A program made the translations under genes and the position numbers. A stretch of 6,184 nucleotides of DNA from JAGMCJ01 sp046761005 (GTDB taxonomy: Archaea > Thermoplasmatota > Thermoplasmata > RBG-16-68-12 > JAGMCJ01), in the NCBI GenBank assembly GCA_046761005.1, contig JBHIFI010000086.1:1-6184 (forward strand), given 5' to 3'. The notes under the pieces are model-generated. The model did no database searches. It was not told the DNA's origin and was given only the letters and a program-made list of their open reading frames with translations. Positions 5,119 through 6,184 of the stretch are shown here, one piece after another; the first letter of the stretch is position 1, and every line of letters starts with the position of its first letter.

Positions 5119-6147
5119 ATGCTCCAAATATCCATAAGAAAGGTGAGAGGATGCAGGCGCAAGAGGATGAAGGCACGGGGAGCATCGGCCGCTCTTTCCA
5201 TTCTTCCATGGTCAGGGAATTCCACGCTCCACGAGATGGCGGAGGAGGGAGAGTTTCTGTGGAGATGCTCCTCCACGAATTCGTCGGCCGTCCCAGACGG
5301 ATGGATGTGGGATTGGTATCTGAAGTCTTGGATACAGAACTCTTCAGAGGAAGATCAAGCGGTTCAGATATGGGAGGGCGAGGACCTCGACCTTGATGGA
5401 GTGATAGAGGAAGACAACTTCCTTCAGACAGGCGGGGATTATCCGAATGAGACATATCCGCTAATCGGAGATTCGGATGACGATGGAATTCCAGATAACA
5501 TAGAGTCCTACTTTGGTCTTGACCCACTGAACGAGTCGGATGCCTATGAAGACATGGATGAAGACTACCTCTCCAACATCTATGAGTATCAACACGCCAT
5601 AGATTCAGGCGACCCCTACATCGATGAGGACGAGGACCACCTTATAAACTTCAACGACACCAACGACGACACGGACCTCTGGTTCACATCCTGGGAAGTG
5701 GAATGGGGAATGGATCCATATGGCGATGACACCGACCTAGATTTGGATGGAGACGATCTGAGCAATTTCTATGAGTGGAACGCCACTGAAAGGTATGACA
5801 GAGAATACATCAATCTCACTTCCGCGGATTCGGACGGTGATGGCCTCGATGACGGCTGGGGGCTTCAATACTGGAACGTCACAAGAGGAATCGGAGATGA
5901 GGAGAAGGCGCTCAACTACACATCCACATACGACATGGACGGAGACGGAATATCAGACGGGCAGGAATACAACGGATACGACATCACCATAGTACGGATA
6001 GAAGGCGACGAGACCAAGTCCAAGGACAGGAAGGTGTACGGAGACCCATTATACGCATACAAGGACAAGAACAACAACTCACTTGACGTGGACGAGGACG
6101 GAATCTACGACCACATAGAAGTCGATCCATACAACATAACCGAGTAA
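5119..6147 (+). CDS. TSP3-like Asp-rich, sequon-rich surface protein; N-terminus doubtful
   Basis: Residues are numbered from the most upstream in-frame ATG, 5056 (363 aa). From about residue 79 (AVPDGWMWDWYL) to the end the protein is clearly coding, with Ca2+-type loops D-x-D-x-D-G-x-x-D: DSDDDGIPD (139-147), DLDLDGDDL (227-235), DSDGDGLDD (258-266), DMDGDGISD (293-301), DVDEDGIYD (344-352), plus weaker ones near 110, 168 and 190. Followed by N-x-x-E or G-x-D-P turns, these match thrombospondin type 3 / bacterial TSP3 repeats. Twelve N-x-S/T sequons suggest an exported, N-glycosylated protein. The first ~78 residues are basic and lack a proper signal peptide; MKARGASAALSIL at ATG 5167 looks like the beginning of one cut short. 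Starts at 5056, 5119 and 5167 are all possible; 5119 is a compromise. The frame stays open past TAA 6145-6147, so the stop may be premature. Confidence 0.75.
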   Translation: MLQISIRKVRGCRRKRMKARGASAALSILPWSGNSTLHEMAEEGEFLWRCSSTNSSAVPDGWMWDWYLKSWIQNSSEEDQAVQIWEGEDLDLDGVIEEDNFLQTGGDYPNETYPLIGDSDDDGIPDNIESYFGLDPLNESDAYEDMDEDYLSNIYEYQHAIDSGDPYIDEDEDHLINFNDTNDDTDLWFTSWEVEWGMDPYGDDTDLDLDGDDLSNFYEWNATERYDREYINLTSADSDGDGLDDGWGLQYWNVTRGIGDEEKALNYTSTYDMDGDGISDGQEYNGYDITIVRIEGDETKSKDRKVYGDPLYAYKDKNNNSLDVDEDGIYDHIEVDPYNITE

Positions 6148-6184
6148 CAGAACGCAACGATAGCAGAATATGTGAGGACTCACA

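Noticed and set aside
5151..5396. 81-residue plus-strand open frame starting with a good Shine-Dalgarno
   Set aside because: It overlaps the clearly coding Asp-rich frame, is polar and without motif. It may mark a frameshift at the gene's 5' end rather than a separate gene.

Overview
The window looks like the edge of a contig from a euryarchaeon, most probably of the Thermoplasmata / marine-group type; this placement is inference. The first ~50 bases are the 3' end of an archaeal-type 16S rRNA: a perfectly paired helix 45 with a GGAA loop, then the anti-Shine-Dalgarno CCTCCT. Protein genes have archaeal TATA boxes ~26-28 nt before their starts, and the proteins include Asp-rich Ca2+-loop repeat proteins of the kind common on archaeal surfaces. 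No tRNA-Ala or 23S gene follows the 16S end. A convergent protein gene closes the rRNA unit within 200 bp, so 16S and 23S appear unlinked, as known for Thermoplasma relatives.

Layout. 1-52: 16S 3' end. 53-238: trailer with a bulged hairpin (69-96) and, on the minus strand, a UUCG-capped terminator for the next gene. 239-2401 (minus): a ~720-residue membrane-anchored acidic protein whose C-terminal 524 residues are an uninterrupted series of 21-residue Ca2+-loop/strand units. These are organised into six 84-residue super-repeats, the most striking item here. 2402-2608: divergent promoter region. 2609-3580 (plus): a leaderless gene for an unidentified four-helix membrane protein with a C-terminal soluble domain. 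3577-3960 (minus): a small winged-helix regulator that meets its neighbour tail to tail, sharing CTAG. 3961-4366: intergenic DNA with a decayed DDE-transposase C-terminus. 4367-4889 (plus): a two-helix membrane protein with a possible PH-like tail, split by a one-base frameshift at an A5 run. 4890-5118: no convincing gene. 5119-6147 (plus): a TSP3-like Asp-rich, sequon-rich, probably extracellular protein with a doubtful N-terminus and a possibly premature stop.

The genes do not form an operon: orientations alternate and several have their own promoter. The common theme is cell-surface and membrane proteins. The right half (about 4080 to 6184) shows decay (transposase remnant, frameshift, odd 5' end, possible nonsense codon), either real genome erosion or indel errors in an assembly. 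All assignments come from reading the sequence; no database search was possible.
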